NCBI GenBank assembly: GCA_903885895.1
Contig: CAISKC010000241.1
Coordinates: 1 to 5,447 of the forward strand
DNA length: 5,447 bases
Origin: an uncultured Legionella sp.
GTDB taxonomy: Bacteria; Pseudomonadota; Gammaproteobacteria; Legionellales; Legionellaceae
Direction of reading: 5' to 3'
Within the stretch, counting starts at the first letter, position 1; each line of letters begins with the position of its first letter. The position numbers and the translations under genes are program-made. The notes beneath the pieces are model-generated. The model searched no databases. It was not told where the DNA came from and saw nothing but the letters and a program-made list of their open reading frames with translations. This document shows, piece after piece, positions 1-5,447 of this stretch.

Positions 1-1846
1 GGTCTCGCACCAAGCGCATCAACCCCGGGAAATCATGTTTACGCATATGATTCAGCTTAATTTGATCTAAGCCAGTCAGATCGGTCAAAACATATTCAAT
101 CAAATAATGGAACATATTCGATTTTAATTGCGCAACCATACCATCATCCACAACTTTCTTCATCGTAGCTTTGGTCGCATCATCCGGCAATTGCGCACTC
201 GCTGCGCCCCATACGGCTGCACGTTCTTTCGCAATTAACTCATAAGCACCCCACAATGGGATAGGCTCATCACGCTGCGCTGGTCGCCCCCCTGCAAACG
301 CCGACGCTAACCGTGTAGTATTCGTTGCATTATCTCCAAAATATCGAATAACATCCTGCATCCCATTTGGCTCAAAAGCACCGCGTGAATAAACTTGCGC
401 GCCTTGCCGAAGCTGAATGTGTGACATGGTAGTAAGCTCGGGTGTACGGCCCGCGATATGTTGATGATATCCAGTAGAGTTATCGCGTAAATAATGCATA
501 AAATTGACCAATGTTTCATTGTCATCAATCACTGTCAAAATCTTACGCGCACTCGAAGCATGCAAATTCCAACGTGGCCCTAAATCAGGTTGGCCTGCTG
601 TAACTGCTTCATAATGAAAATGAAAGGGCAACCGCTCGATAGCAAATTGCGCCGCCGAACTGATTTCTGGAAATAGCATATTCGGCAAGCCAATCGTGAC
701 GGAATTTTTCAGCCATTGCCACCATCCTGTCGTATGTCTGCGATTCAGATCGCTAAAAAAGGGTACTTCGATCGTCTCATACTTGGGTAAACGTCCTTGA
801 CCCGCCTCTTGCTTTTGACGACTTGACATGGACGCAACCGGACGTTCACCCGATAATCGATACGTCTCTTGATCCGGGGTCGCGGTTAAAAATAAAGACA
901 GTAAATGCGCTGGTAATTGCAACAAACGTTTTCTGCGACGTTCATTACCCATCAACAAATGTTGCTCATCCACGCTTAAAAAAGTTTGATCACTGGGTGC
1001 CGCTAACAAAGCTTGATGATGCTCGTCTATCAGACGTCGGCTATCTGCTACAATCAAGCTCCCTGGACGATCATTTAAATGAAGCAATGCCCCTTGAGCC
1101 TGCTCAGTTTCCCAAGAATCAGCCTTACGCAATGTCAAAATCTCTTCAACCAAATTATCCGGCAGCAATTTGCGCATATCTTTTATAAATTGCGTTACCA
1201 ACTCATCCGGCACAGCAAAAATGGCCGTCACATCAGACAAATATAAGACTTCCATCCATAATGCCTGCACAAAAGTCTTACCGGTTCCTGTGGCCAATGC
1301 CACCAGCAAGGCACTTAAGTCTTGTTCCGATTGCAGCTTATGAATGATGTTCAGCAATGTCACCAAATGCGTACGATAAAGATCTAATTTACCTCGACCG
1401 CCGATAGTGAGTTGCTTGCGGTTATTCTCTAATGACAATGACACATCCACAGAGCCGTCACGCGCTTTGCTCATCGTAAATGCTTGCGTAGCAAACACAG
1501 CAGCAATTTCCTCATCAGTATATTGTCCCAATGCTTGGACTGTCACAGGCGCATCTGTAACGATAGCGATAGGTCTGCGCAGGGTCAAAACTGACTGCCG
1601 ACTGTGATTTGTTTGCAGATTGACTTGATATTGCTTCCCACCGATCACAACATCTATACTCTTCGCCTTTTCGCGGGCCATTATCTGATATAAGTCCACA
1701 AGCGAAATAGGGTCCGCATTTTGCGCAGCGACACTCGCCAAACGAATGATCGGTTTGGTTTTACTAAAATCTAGCGCCAAATATCCTAAATAAACTTGCG
1801 TGGCATTGCCTATTAATCGTTGTTTTTGCTGTGGACTCAATCGCAT
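1..1846 (-). CDS. Superfamily II DEAD/DEAH-type helicase-like protein (3' end outside window)
   Basis: The minus strand is open without a stop for 615 codons from the ATG at 1846 to the window edge, so the protein is longer than 615 residues. Counting from that start, Walker A is GTGKT at 187-191 in the context ALLVALATGTGKTF, motif II is DEQH at 293-296, and motif III is TATP at 321-324. A stretch at about 435-443 (KILTVIDDN) looks like the first strand of the second RecA-like domain. These motifs, in this order, mark a superfamily II NTP-dependent nucleic-acid helicase or translocase. Residues 151-185 (LYRTHLVTLLNII) resemble the segment before motif I in type III restriction/DEAD-like proteins. 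The first 150 residues match nothing I recognise. I see no canonical motif VI (QxxGRxGR) in the visible part; it may lie beyond the edge. An upstream in-frame ATG at 1858 is possible, but 1846 has the better ribosome site. Substrate and role are unknown. A secreted effector helicase, a restriction/defence helicase or a housekeeping enzyme are all possible. Confidence 0.85.
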   Translation of the reverse strand, partial: MRLSPQQKQRLIGNATQVYLGYLALDFSKTKPIIRLASVAAQNADPISLVDLYQIMAREKAKSIDVVIGGKQYQVNLQTNHSRQSVLTLRRPIAIVTDAPVTVQALGQYTDEEIAAVFATQAFTMSKARDGSVDVSLSLENNRKQLTIGGRGKLDLYRTHLVTLLNIIHKLQSEQDLSALLVALATGTGKTFVQALWMEVLYLSDVTAIFAVPDELVTQFIKDMRKLLPDNLVEEILTLRKADSWETEQAQGALLHLNDRPGSLIVADSRRLIDEHHQALLAAPSDQTFLSVDEQHLLMGNERRRKRLLQLPAHLLSLFLTATPDQETYRLSGERPVASMSSRQKQEAGQGRLPKYETIEVPFFSDLNRRHTTGWWQWLKNSVTIGLPNMLFPEISSAAQFAIERLPFHFHYEAVTAGQPDLGPRWNLHASSARKILTVIDDNETLVNFMHYLRDNSTGYHQHIAGRTPELTTMSHIQLRQGAQVYSRGAFEPNGMQDVIRYFGDNATNTTRLASAFAGGRPAQRDEPIPLWGAYELIAKERAAVWGAASAQLPDDATKATMKKVVDDGMVAQLKSNMFHYLIEYVLTDLTGLDQIKLNHMRKHDFPGLMRLVRD

Positions 1847-1850
1847 TATG

Positions 1851-1856
1851 CTCACC
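1851..1856 (-). promoter_or_regulatory. Ribosome binding site deciding the helicase-like gene start
   Basis: On the minus strand GGTGAG sits 4 nt before the ATG at 1846 and pairs with the UCACC part of the 16S rRNA 3' end. The alternative in-frame ATG at 1858, directly after an in-frame TAA at 1861-1859, has no purine-rich site before it. It would also start only about 12 nt from the predicted transcription start. This favours 1846. Confidence 0.5.
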
Positions 1857-1876
1857 ATTTAACCAAAGAGCCGGCA

Positions 1877-1885
1877 ATTATAGCA
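1877..1885 (-). promoter_or_regulatory. Extended -10 promoter for the helicase-like gene
   Basis: Read on the minus strand, this is TGC followed by a perfect TATAAT (TATAAT at 1882-1877, TGC at 1885-1883), a consensus extended -10 element. No good -35 hexamer lies 16-18 bp upstream, as is common for extended -10 promoters. A T8 run and, further upstream, an A10 run (minus-strand sense) lie behind it and may bend DNA or aid RNA polymerase. The expected start near 1870 gives a leader of about 24 nt to the ATG at 1846. Confidence 0.65.
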
Positions 1886-1904
1886 AAAAAAAGCAAAGGC
1901 CGCA

Positions 1905-1914
1905 TTTTTTTTTT
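1905..1914. repeat. T10 homopolymer tract in the divergent intergenic region
   Basis: Ten consecutive T (plus strand) lie between the two divergent promoters, with a separate A8 run at 1885-1892. Together with the GC dinucleotides at 1893-1894 and 1902-1903 they could fold into a weak AT-rich hairpin with a 7-nt loop. Tracts of this length can slip during replication, and the T10 lies just upstream of the minus-strand promoter's -35 position. No functional role is shown by the sequence alone. Confidence 0.4.
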
Positions 1915-1954
1915 ATTGTATCTATATTTCCATAACCCCAACCGCATTTAGACT

Positions 1955-1982
1955 GTGACTTAAGCATAAAATCTGTTAGGAT
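1955..1982 (+). promoter_or_regulatory. Probable sigma70 promoter for the protease/7TM/ATP-grasp operon
   Basis: A -35-like GTGACT (1955-1960, four of six matches to TTGACA) is followed after 16 bp by TAGGAT (1977-1982), which is preceded by TGT as an extended -10. An alternative -10, TAAAAT at 1967-1972, is closer to consensus but has no fitting -35. Transcription would begin near 1989 and leave a leader of about 25 nt before the ATG at 2014. No operator palindrome or riboswitch-sized leader is visible. Confidence 0.45.
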
Positions 1983-2013
1983 CATTTACATTTATCAACC
2001 GCCGGGAGAGTAA

Positions 2014-2553
2014 ATGCGGTTCTTCACGCTATTTTTTCTTTTTTGGTCTTTATGCGCCGGACAAGCTATGGCAAATCATTCCAAAACGGTTTACGGATAC
2101 ATCGAAAAGGCCACGTTAACGCAGCAAGATTTAACGTTATCCGCCAAATTGGATACCGGCGCAAAAACCGCCTCCTTAAACGCAGTCAAAATTACTGAAA
2201 TTCGCGTGCATGGGAAACCGTACCTAAGCTTTGTTGTACCCAGTAAAGAAGGGGACATTGCTTTTCAATGCGAATACGTCGGCAAAGTACAAATTAAAAT
2301 GCGTACAGGAGAAAATCAAATGAACTCCTTGTTACGTAAAAGCGTCAAACGCCCTGTCGTACTCATGCCAATTCGTATCGACCATACAGAAAAAATGATC
2401 CGCGTGAATTTAACCAATCGCAAGCGCTTCATTTATCCATTATTATTAGGCAGAGAAGCGATTATTGCTTTTGATGGCGTGATTGACCCCAGCAAAAAAT
2501 ATACCCTTCCAGATCCAAATCAACCTCAAACCGAAAAGGCATCCGCATCATGA
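2014..2553 (+). CDS. Exported retropepsin-like aspartic protease ("ATP-dependent zinc protease" family, PF05618)
   Basis: This 179-residue protein belongs, by motif recognition, to the family annotated as putative ATP-dependent zinc protease, which is really a retropepsin-like aspartyl peptidase fold. The core signature is AKLDTGAKTASLNA at about 44-57, with the catalytic-type aspartate D47 in DTGA. The second half carries the hydrophobic-hydrophobic-Gly-Arg element LLLGRE at 143-148, typical of the flap/psi-loop region of this fold. Like retropepsins, a single-domain chain would need to dimerise to be active. Residues 1-20 form a signal peptide (hydrophobic FFTLFFLFWSLCAG, likely cleavage after AMA at 18-20), so the protein should act in the periplasm. 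The C-terminal 20 residues are polar and probably disordered. GGGAG at 2004-2008 lies 5 nt before the ATG. The gene ends in a 4-nt ATGA overlap with the next gene. No zinc site such as HExxH is visible, so the traditional family name is probably misleading. Confidence 0.85.
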   Translation: MRFFTLFFLFWSLCAGQAMANHSKTVYGYIEKATLTQQDLTLSAKLDTGAKTASLNAVKITEIRVHGKPYLSFVVPSKEGDIAFQCEYVGKVQIKMRTGENQMNSLLRKSVKRPVVLMPIRIDHTEKMIRVNLTNRKRFIYPLLLGREAIIAFDGVIDPSKKYTLPDPNQPQTEKASAS

Positions 2554-4082
2554 CTGCCACACAGCGACATTTATATGGACTCATTATCATCCTTCTTATT
2601 ACTGGCCTGAGTTTGTTTTTTTATCGCCACCATGTTTTAGATGTTCCTTTGACGGATACTGAAAATGTAAACAGTTGGATGATTGAGGCTAATCTACATT
2701 TCACATCAGAAACCAATATACCTGTCAAAGCGAGTTTTACTATTCCTTATTTGCCACCTAATTTTACGATCCTTGATGAATATTTTGTGGCACAAAATTA
2801 TGGGATTACGACCAGTTTGAATGGCTACAATCGCCAAGTAGTCTGGTCTTTACGTCGGGCTACGGCCAAATCACAATCTTTATATTATCGCGCCATTGTT
2901 CGGGAAACAGACAACGCGCCACCGGTACTGGGTAAGCCCCCGCACAACAAAATTGCATTGCTAGATGATAATCAAAAAATTGCTGTGATGGCTATCACAA
3001 AACAAGCGCGTGAAGTCTCCGCAGATATTCAAACCTTTGCTCAAGCGACACTCACTGAACTGAATAAAAAATCGGGTAATGCCAAATTATTAGTTGGCAA
3101 TCAATTTGACGATGTCCATTTGATTGATGCAGCTACTTTGATCCTGAATCAAGCTAAAATACCAGCTACCACCATCCAAGGCCTGCATTTGGTAGAGCAG
3201 AACAAAGCCAATATTGCTGTGTATCTTGGCGTCTACAACGGACAAGAATGGATTTATCTGAACCCCAAAACCGCGGCGGCGGGATTTCCTAAAAACTTCT
3301 TATGCTGGCAGTATGGCTCAGAGCCTATGTTTGATGTGGTCGGAGGAAAAAAAGCTCAGTTCTCCCTCACAATTTCTCCCACGCCTATCAATGCACTCAG
3401 TATCGCTAAAACGCATGGCCTACAAACAGAATCCCAATTATTACGCTTTTCTCCCCTGCAATTGCCTATTCATGTCCAGGAAACATATAAAATCCTGCTA
3501 ACTTTACCAATTGGCGCCTTCATCATTTTACTGTTACGTAATTTTATTGGGCTCAAAACCTTTGGTACCTTTATGCCAGTGTTGATTGCCTTGGCATTTC
3601 GCGAAACCCACGTCATCTTAGGCGTGTGTTTATTTAGTTTATTGGTTTCACTGGGACTTATGGCACGTTTTTATTTAGAAAAACTGCGACTACTCTTGGT
3701 ACCGAGATTGGCTGCGATCTTAACGGTGGTGGTATTGCTCATGCTGACGCTCTCTATCATCAGTCAAAATCTTGGTTTAGAAGCCGGCTTATCAGCCGCA
3801 CTATTCCCCATGGTTATTTTAACCATGACCATCGAGCGTATGTGTATTTCTTGGGATGAGCGAGGCGCATCAGATGCCATTAAATCTGGTTCCGGCAGCA
3901 TGATTGCCGCAGTCATTGCTTATTTTGCGATGACCTATCAGCCTCTGCAATATTTGATTTTTGCTTTCCCTGAACTTTTATTGGTTATTTTGGCGTTGAA
4001 TTTGTGGTTTGGCCAATATCGTGGCTATCGATTATTTGAATTACTACGCTTCAATGCTTTATCTCGAGAAAAAGCATGCTAG
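2550..4082 (+). CDS. Inactive transglutaminase domain fused to a 7-transmembrane domain
   Basis: The 510-residue inner-membrane protein matches the family pairing Transglut_i_TM (PF14400) and 7TM_transglut (PF14402). A signal-anchor helix at about 8-25 is followed by a soluble extracytoplasmic region at 26-310. About seven hydrophobic helices follow, near 314-330, 337-352, 354-372, 383-404, 408-427, 449-463 and 466-487. Conserved-looking polar elements sit in the loops: GLKTFGTFMPV (334-344) and ERMCISWDERG (429-439). The transglutaminase fold is suggested by the segment ending KIPATTIQG (203-211, the GIPAR-type motif) and by EWIYLNPKT (233-241). The catalytic Cys, His and Asp are missing: there is no cysteine before residue 252, nothing His-like sits near 222-225, and the Asp position is N238. 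The domain therefore probably binds rather than cleaves or crosslinks a peptide. The gene starts inside the stop of the upstream gene (ATGA, with AAGG at 2536-2539) and overlaps the next gene by 7 nt. The role is inferred to be a membrane receptor or transporter linking the periplasmic protease with the cytoplasmic ligase. Confidence 0.85.
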   Translation: MTATQRHLYGLIIILLITGLSLFFYRHHVLDVPLTDTENVNSWMIEANLHFTSETNIPVKASFTIPYLPPNFTILDEYFVAQNYGITTSLNGYNRQVVWSLRRATAKSQSLYYRAIVRETDNAPPVLGKPPHNKIALLDDNQKIAVMAITKQAREVSADIQTFAQATLTELNKKSGNAKLLVGNQFDDVHLIDAATLILNQAKIPATTIQGLHLVEQNKANIAVYLGVYNGQEWIYLNPKTAAAGFPKNFLCWQYGSEPMFDVVGGKKAQFSLTISPTPINALSIAKTHGLQTESQLLRFSPLQLPIHVQETYKILLTLPIGAFIILLLRNFIGLKTFGTFMPVLIALAFRETHVILGVCLFSLLVSLGLMARFYLEKLRLLLVPRLAAILTVVVLLMLTLSIISQNLGLEAGLSAALFPMVILTMTIERMCISWDERGASDAIKSGSGSMIAAVIAYFAMTYQPLQYLIFAFPELLLVILALNLWFGQYRGYRLFELLRFNALSREKAC

Positions 4083-5041
4083 ACATCGGTACATATCGGC
4101 GCTTACGTAAAGCAGGCGTGTTAAGCATCAACCAAAGAAACGGGGATTATGTATTGCGCTATAACCGGCGTAAACTTTACCCATTGGTCGATGATAAATT
4201 AAAAACCAAACACCTGGCACTTAACTCCAACATTGCGGTACCCACTTTGTATGGCACCGTGGAAACCGAACATGAAATCAAAAAAATCGATCAATTATTA
4301 GAACCCTATACTGATTTTGTCATTAAACCCGCGCATGGCGCAGGCGGGGATGGGATCTTAGTCATTACCAACCGTGTATTTGGTCGTTATCGCCAAATCA
4401 ATGGCAAATTACTCACTACGCAAGACATCTCCTATCATTTGTCCAGCTTGATTTCTGGGGCCTATAGCCTGGGCGGCAATGCTGATTACGCCATTATCGA
4501 GCGGCGCGTCATTGTCGATCCCGTCTTTGCTCAAGTCAGCCATGAAGGGGTGCCCGATATTCGGATTATCGTGCTATTAGGATACCCCGCCATGGCAATG
4601 GTGCGATTGCCAACACAACTATCCGGCGGCAAAGCTAATCTGCATCAAGGCGCGATTGGGGTAGGGGTGAATTTAGCCAACGGCCTTACAATAGGCGGTG
4701 TTTTTCATAATGATACCATCGATTATCACCCAGATACGTTAAACCCGATTGAAGGGATTGCCATACCCTATTGGGACAAAATTTTAGACATCGCTGCCAG
4801 TTGTTATGAATTAACCGGATTAGGTTATATCGGTGTCGATATTGTCTTAGACAAAGACCACGGTCCCATGATGCTCGAGCTCAATGCGCGTCCAGGATTG
4901 AACATTCAAATCGCAAATAGAGAAGGCGCACTTCACCGCTACCGGACTATCGAGGATCGTGCCCAAGCGCAAGGCCGCGAACCTATCCCTGCACGCATTG
5001 CCTTCAGCCAACAACAGTTTGGCCTTGCACTACCGGCTTAA
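4076..5041 (+). CDS. ATP-grasp alpha-L-glutamate ligase-related protein (RimK-like relative)
   Basis: This 321-residue soluble protein without signal peptide fits the family called alpha-L-glutamate ligase-related (TIGR02291; PF14397-type ATP-grasp), and its length is normal for it. ATP-grasp enzymes activate a carboxylate as an acyl phosphate and join it to an amine. Visible features are FVIKPAHGAGGDGI at 81-94 (ATP-binding lysine K84 and the glycine-rich loop), IERRV at 141-145, the DIRIIV strand at 161-166 with R163, GGKANLHQGAIGVGV at 184-198, and GVDIVLDK at 253-260 leading to MLELNARPGL at 266-275. D255, E268 and N270 are the expected metal ligands. All core elements are present, so the enzyme should be active. 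The N-terminal 40 residues (YRRLRKAGVLSINQRN) are the basic segment typical of this family. The ATG lies inside the end of the 7TM gene, so translation is probably coupled; the local ribosome site (GAGA at 4066-4069) is weak. The substrate is unknown. Glutamate addition is only the family label. It is distinct from true RimK, which modifies ribosomal protein S6. Confidence 0.88.
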   Translation: MLDIGTYRRLRKAGVLSINQRNGDYVLRYNRRKLYPLVDDKLKTKHLALNSNIAVPTLYGTVETEHEIKKIDQLLEPYTDFVIKPAHGAGGDGILVITNRVFGRYRQINGKLLTTQDISYHLSSLISGAYSLGGNADYAIIERRVIVDPVFAQVSHEGVPDIRIIVLLGYPAMAMVRLPTQLSGGKANLHQGAIGVGVNLANGLTIGGVFHNDTIDYHPDTLNPIEGIAIPYWDKILDIAASCYELTGLGYIGVDIVLDKDHGPMMLELNARPGLNIQIANREGALHRYRTIEDRAQAQGREPIPARIAFSQQQFGLALPA

Positions 5042-5102
5042 TCCCTGATTTCTCTGCACTACTTTATGCCTACGACACGCAACTAGATTCATTTTTTAGT
5101 TC

Positions 5103-5111
5103 TGATATACT
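5103..5111 (+). promoter_or_regulatory. Probable extended -10 promoter for the small exported-protein ORF
   Basis: TGA followed by TATACT (5106-5111, five of six to TATAAT) forms an extended -10 element. Only a poor -35 candidate (TAGATT, 5084-5089) lies 16 bp upstream. It stands in the 118-nt spacer after the operon. No convincing terminator separates the two, so read-through from the operon is also possible. The expected start near 5118 leaves a leader of about 40 nt that includes AAGGA at 5144-5148, 11 nt before the ATG. Confidence 0.45.
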
Positions 5112-5159
5112 CAAATAGGAGATACATTCAATCATCACTTATCAAGGACGAATATAATT

Positions 5160-5342
5160 ATGATTAGAGAACATTATATAAAAATCGTACCAGCACTCAT
5201 AATCGGAATGCTATTTGCAACAGAATGTAACAGCGCAACTGCCGAAAAGAATACCTCTAAAAAAAAGGGGCCCGATTTTAATTCTCTGCCCATTCTTTTT
5301 AACAAACGCCCTTTCAACATTGAAGTGCAACACCCTCGGTAG
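5160..5342 (+). CDS. Small exported protein of unknown family, 3' end probably replaced by an IS30 end
   Basis: This 60-codon ORF starts at an ATG with AAGGA 11 nt upstream and a promoter-like element before that. The N-terminus looks like a signal peptide: basic start (MIREHYIK), hydrophobic core VPALIIGMLFA at 10-20 and small residues NSATA at 24-28 as a likely cleavage site. ATEC at 20-23 is not a proper lipobox, so a lipoprotein is unlikely. The mature part is short and lysine-rich (KNTSKKKG), then DFNSLPILFNKR. From about residue 50 onward the codons lie inside the terminal sequence of the neighbouring IS30-family element, and the stop at 5340-5342 is read from inserted DNA. The original protein was therefore probably longer or had a different C-terminus. 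I do not recognise a family. It may be a decaying gene remnant or may still be made as a short secreted peptide. Confidence 0.5.
   Translation: MIREHYIKIVPALIIGMLFATECNSATAEKNTSKKKGPDFNSLPILFNKRPFNIEVQHPR
5310..5335 (+). repeat. Candidate IS30-type terminal inverted repeat
   Basis: Read on the plus strand, TTTCAA (5312-5317) and GCAACA (5327-5332) are separated by 9 nt. From memory, the IS30 end also has TTCAA and GCAACA blocks with the same spacing. The transposase stop codon (5316-5314) lies inside the repeat, which is common in compact insertion sequences. The partner repeat is outside the window, so this rests on resemblance only. Confidence 0.5.
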
Positions 5343-5447
5343 AGTGAGTCTCCGCATAGAAGACCTCAAATGGTGTTCTGTATTGTAGCACTTTTCTTGG
5401 CCGATGATTCAGCTTATTTTCAATGGCTTGAATTTCATCATCAGTCA
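5314..5447 (-). CDS. IS30 family transposase, C-terminal fragment
   Basis: The minus strand from the window edge to a TGA at 5316-5314 encodes the last 43 residues of a DDE transposase; the 5' part lies outside the window. The segment LNHRPRKVLQYRTPFEVF is the hallmark C-terminal signature of IS30-family transposases (LNxRPRKxLxxxTPxEVF), and the protein ends VALQC, again typical. The catalytic DDE residues lie upstream of the visible part, so activity cannot be judged. The reading frame is open over the visible stretch with no frameshift. The enzyme would cut and join the element's terminal inverted repeats. Confidence 0.85.
   Translation of the reverse strand, partial: TDDEIQAIENKLNHRPRKVLQYRTPFEVFYAETHSTEGVALQC

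Larger units (their letters stand above)
5308..5447 (-). mobile_element. IS30-family insertion sequence, transposase-3' end only (continues beyond window)
   Basis: The segment contains the 3' end of an IS30-family transposase gene and, right after its stop, a sequence with the layout of an IS30 terminal repeat. The outer boundary is estimated at about 5305-5312. I place it by analogy with IS30, where a few bases precede a TTCAA block. The other end and the target duplication cannot be seen here. The insertion lies at the 3' part of the small exported-protein ORF. Confidence 0.75.

Noticed and set aside
307..528. Minus-strand ORF of 73 codons
   Set aside because: It is in a different frame within the helicase-like gene and has no recognisable features.
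823..1607. Plus-strand ORFs of 121 and 66 codons (823-1188 and 1407-1607)
   Set aside because: They lie opposite the helicase-like gene, whose translation carries clear motifs, and their own translations show no domain, signal or ribosome site. They are antisense shadows.
1885..1912. A8-GC / GC-A-T8 inverted repeat as an intrinsic terminator
   Set aside because: It lies between two divergent promoters where no transcript needs ending, the GC stem is 2 bp with a bulged A, and the A and T runs overlap promoter elements.
3313..3501. Plus-strand ORF of 62 codons inside the 7TM gene
   Set aside because: It is an out-of-frame shadow of a well-supported coding region.
4076..5041. Calling the ATP-grasp gene rimK
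   Set aside because: The basic N-terminal segment and the neighbours fit the RimK-related family associated with transglutaminase-7TM genes. True RimK modifies ribosomal protein S6 and has a different context.
5081..5101. Possible terminator hairpin after the ATP-grasp gene (AACTAGA pairing with TTTAGTT)
   Set aside because: The stem is only 7 bp, almost all A-T with a wobble pair, and no T run follows it. It is too weak to call an intrinsic terminator.
1..5447. tRNA, rRNA, CRISPR array or riboswitch
   Set aside because: I found no repeat-spacer pattern, no cloverleaf with GTTCRA-type T-arm, no conserved rRNA segment, and the gene leaders are too short for a riboswitch.

Overview
The window is ordinary-looking bacterial DNA. 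By eye it is slightly AT-rich, with dense short-spaced genes, Shine-Dalgarno sites and sigma70-type promoters. The gene content points to a gammaproteobacterium. The three-gene cluster in the middle is of a kind found widely in that class, and an intracellular or Legionella/Coxiella-like host is possible. That placement is inference and not proven by the sequence.

Layout. Positions 1-1846 (minus strand) hold the first 615 codons of a large superfamily II helicase-like protein whose 3' end lies outside the window. It has Walker A GTGKT, an unusual DEQH Walker B and TATP, after an N-terminal region of about 150 residues that I do not recognise. Positions 1847-2013 are a divergent intergenic region with a consensus extended -10 promoter firing left, a weaker promoter firing right, and an A8/T10 homopolymer pair. 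Positions 2014-5041 (plus strand) are a tightly overlapping three-gene operon: an exported retropepsin-like aspartic protease (PF05618 type, DTGA motif), a membrane protein with an extracytoplasmic catalytically dead transglutaminase domain followed by about seven transmembrane helices, and a cytoplasmic ATP-grasp ligase of the alpha-L-glutamate-ligase-related family. Positions 5042-5159 are a short spacer with a probable promoter. Positions 5160-5342 are a 60-codon ORF with a signal-peptide-like N-terminus, and its last ten or so codons run into the end of an IS30-family insertion sequence. That element continues past the window edge and is represented by the last 43 residues of its transposase on the minus strand.

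How the genes may work together. The ATP-grasp enzyme should form an amide (peptide-like) bond in the cytoplasm. The 7TM protein could connect the two sides of the inner membrane, using its dead transglutaminase domain to bind a peptide or a cell-envelope ligand. The exported aspartic protease would act on the periplasmic side. The 4-nt and 7-nt gene overlaps imply coordinated translation, as expected for one pathway or complex. The association of these three families is known from comparative genomics of amidoligases, but I know of no firmly established substrate. It is the most interesting system in the window. The other main point is the IS30 insertion, which seems to have cut the downstream small exported-protein gene.
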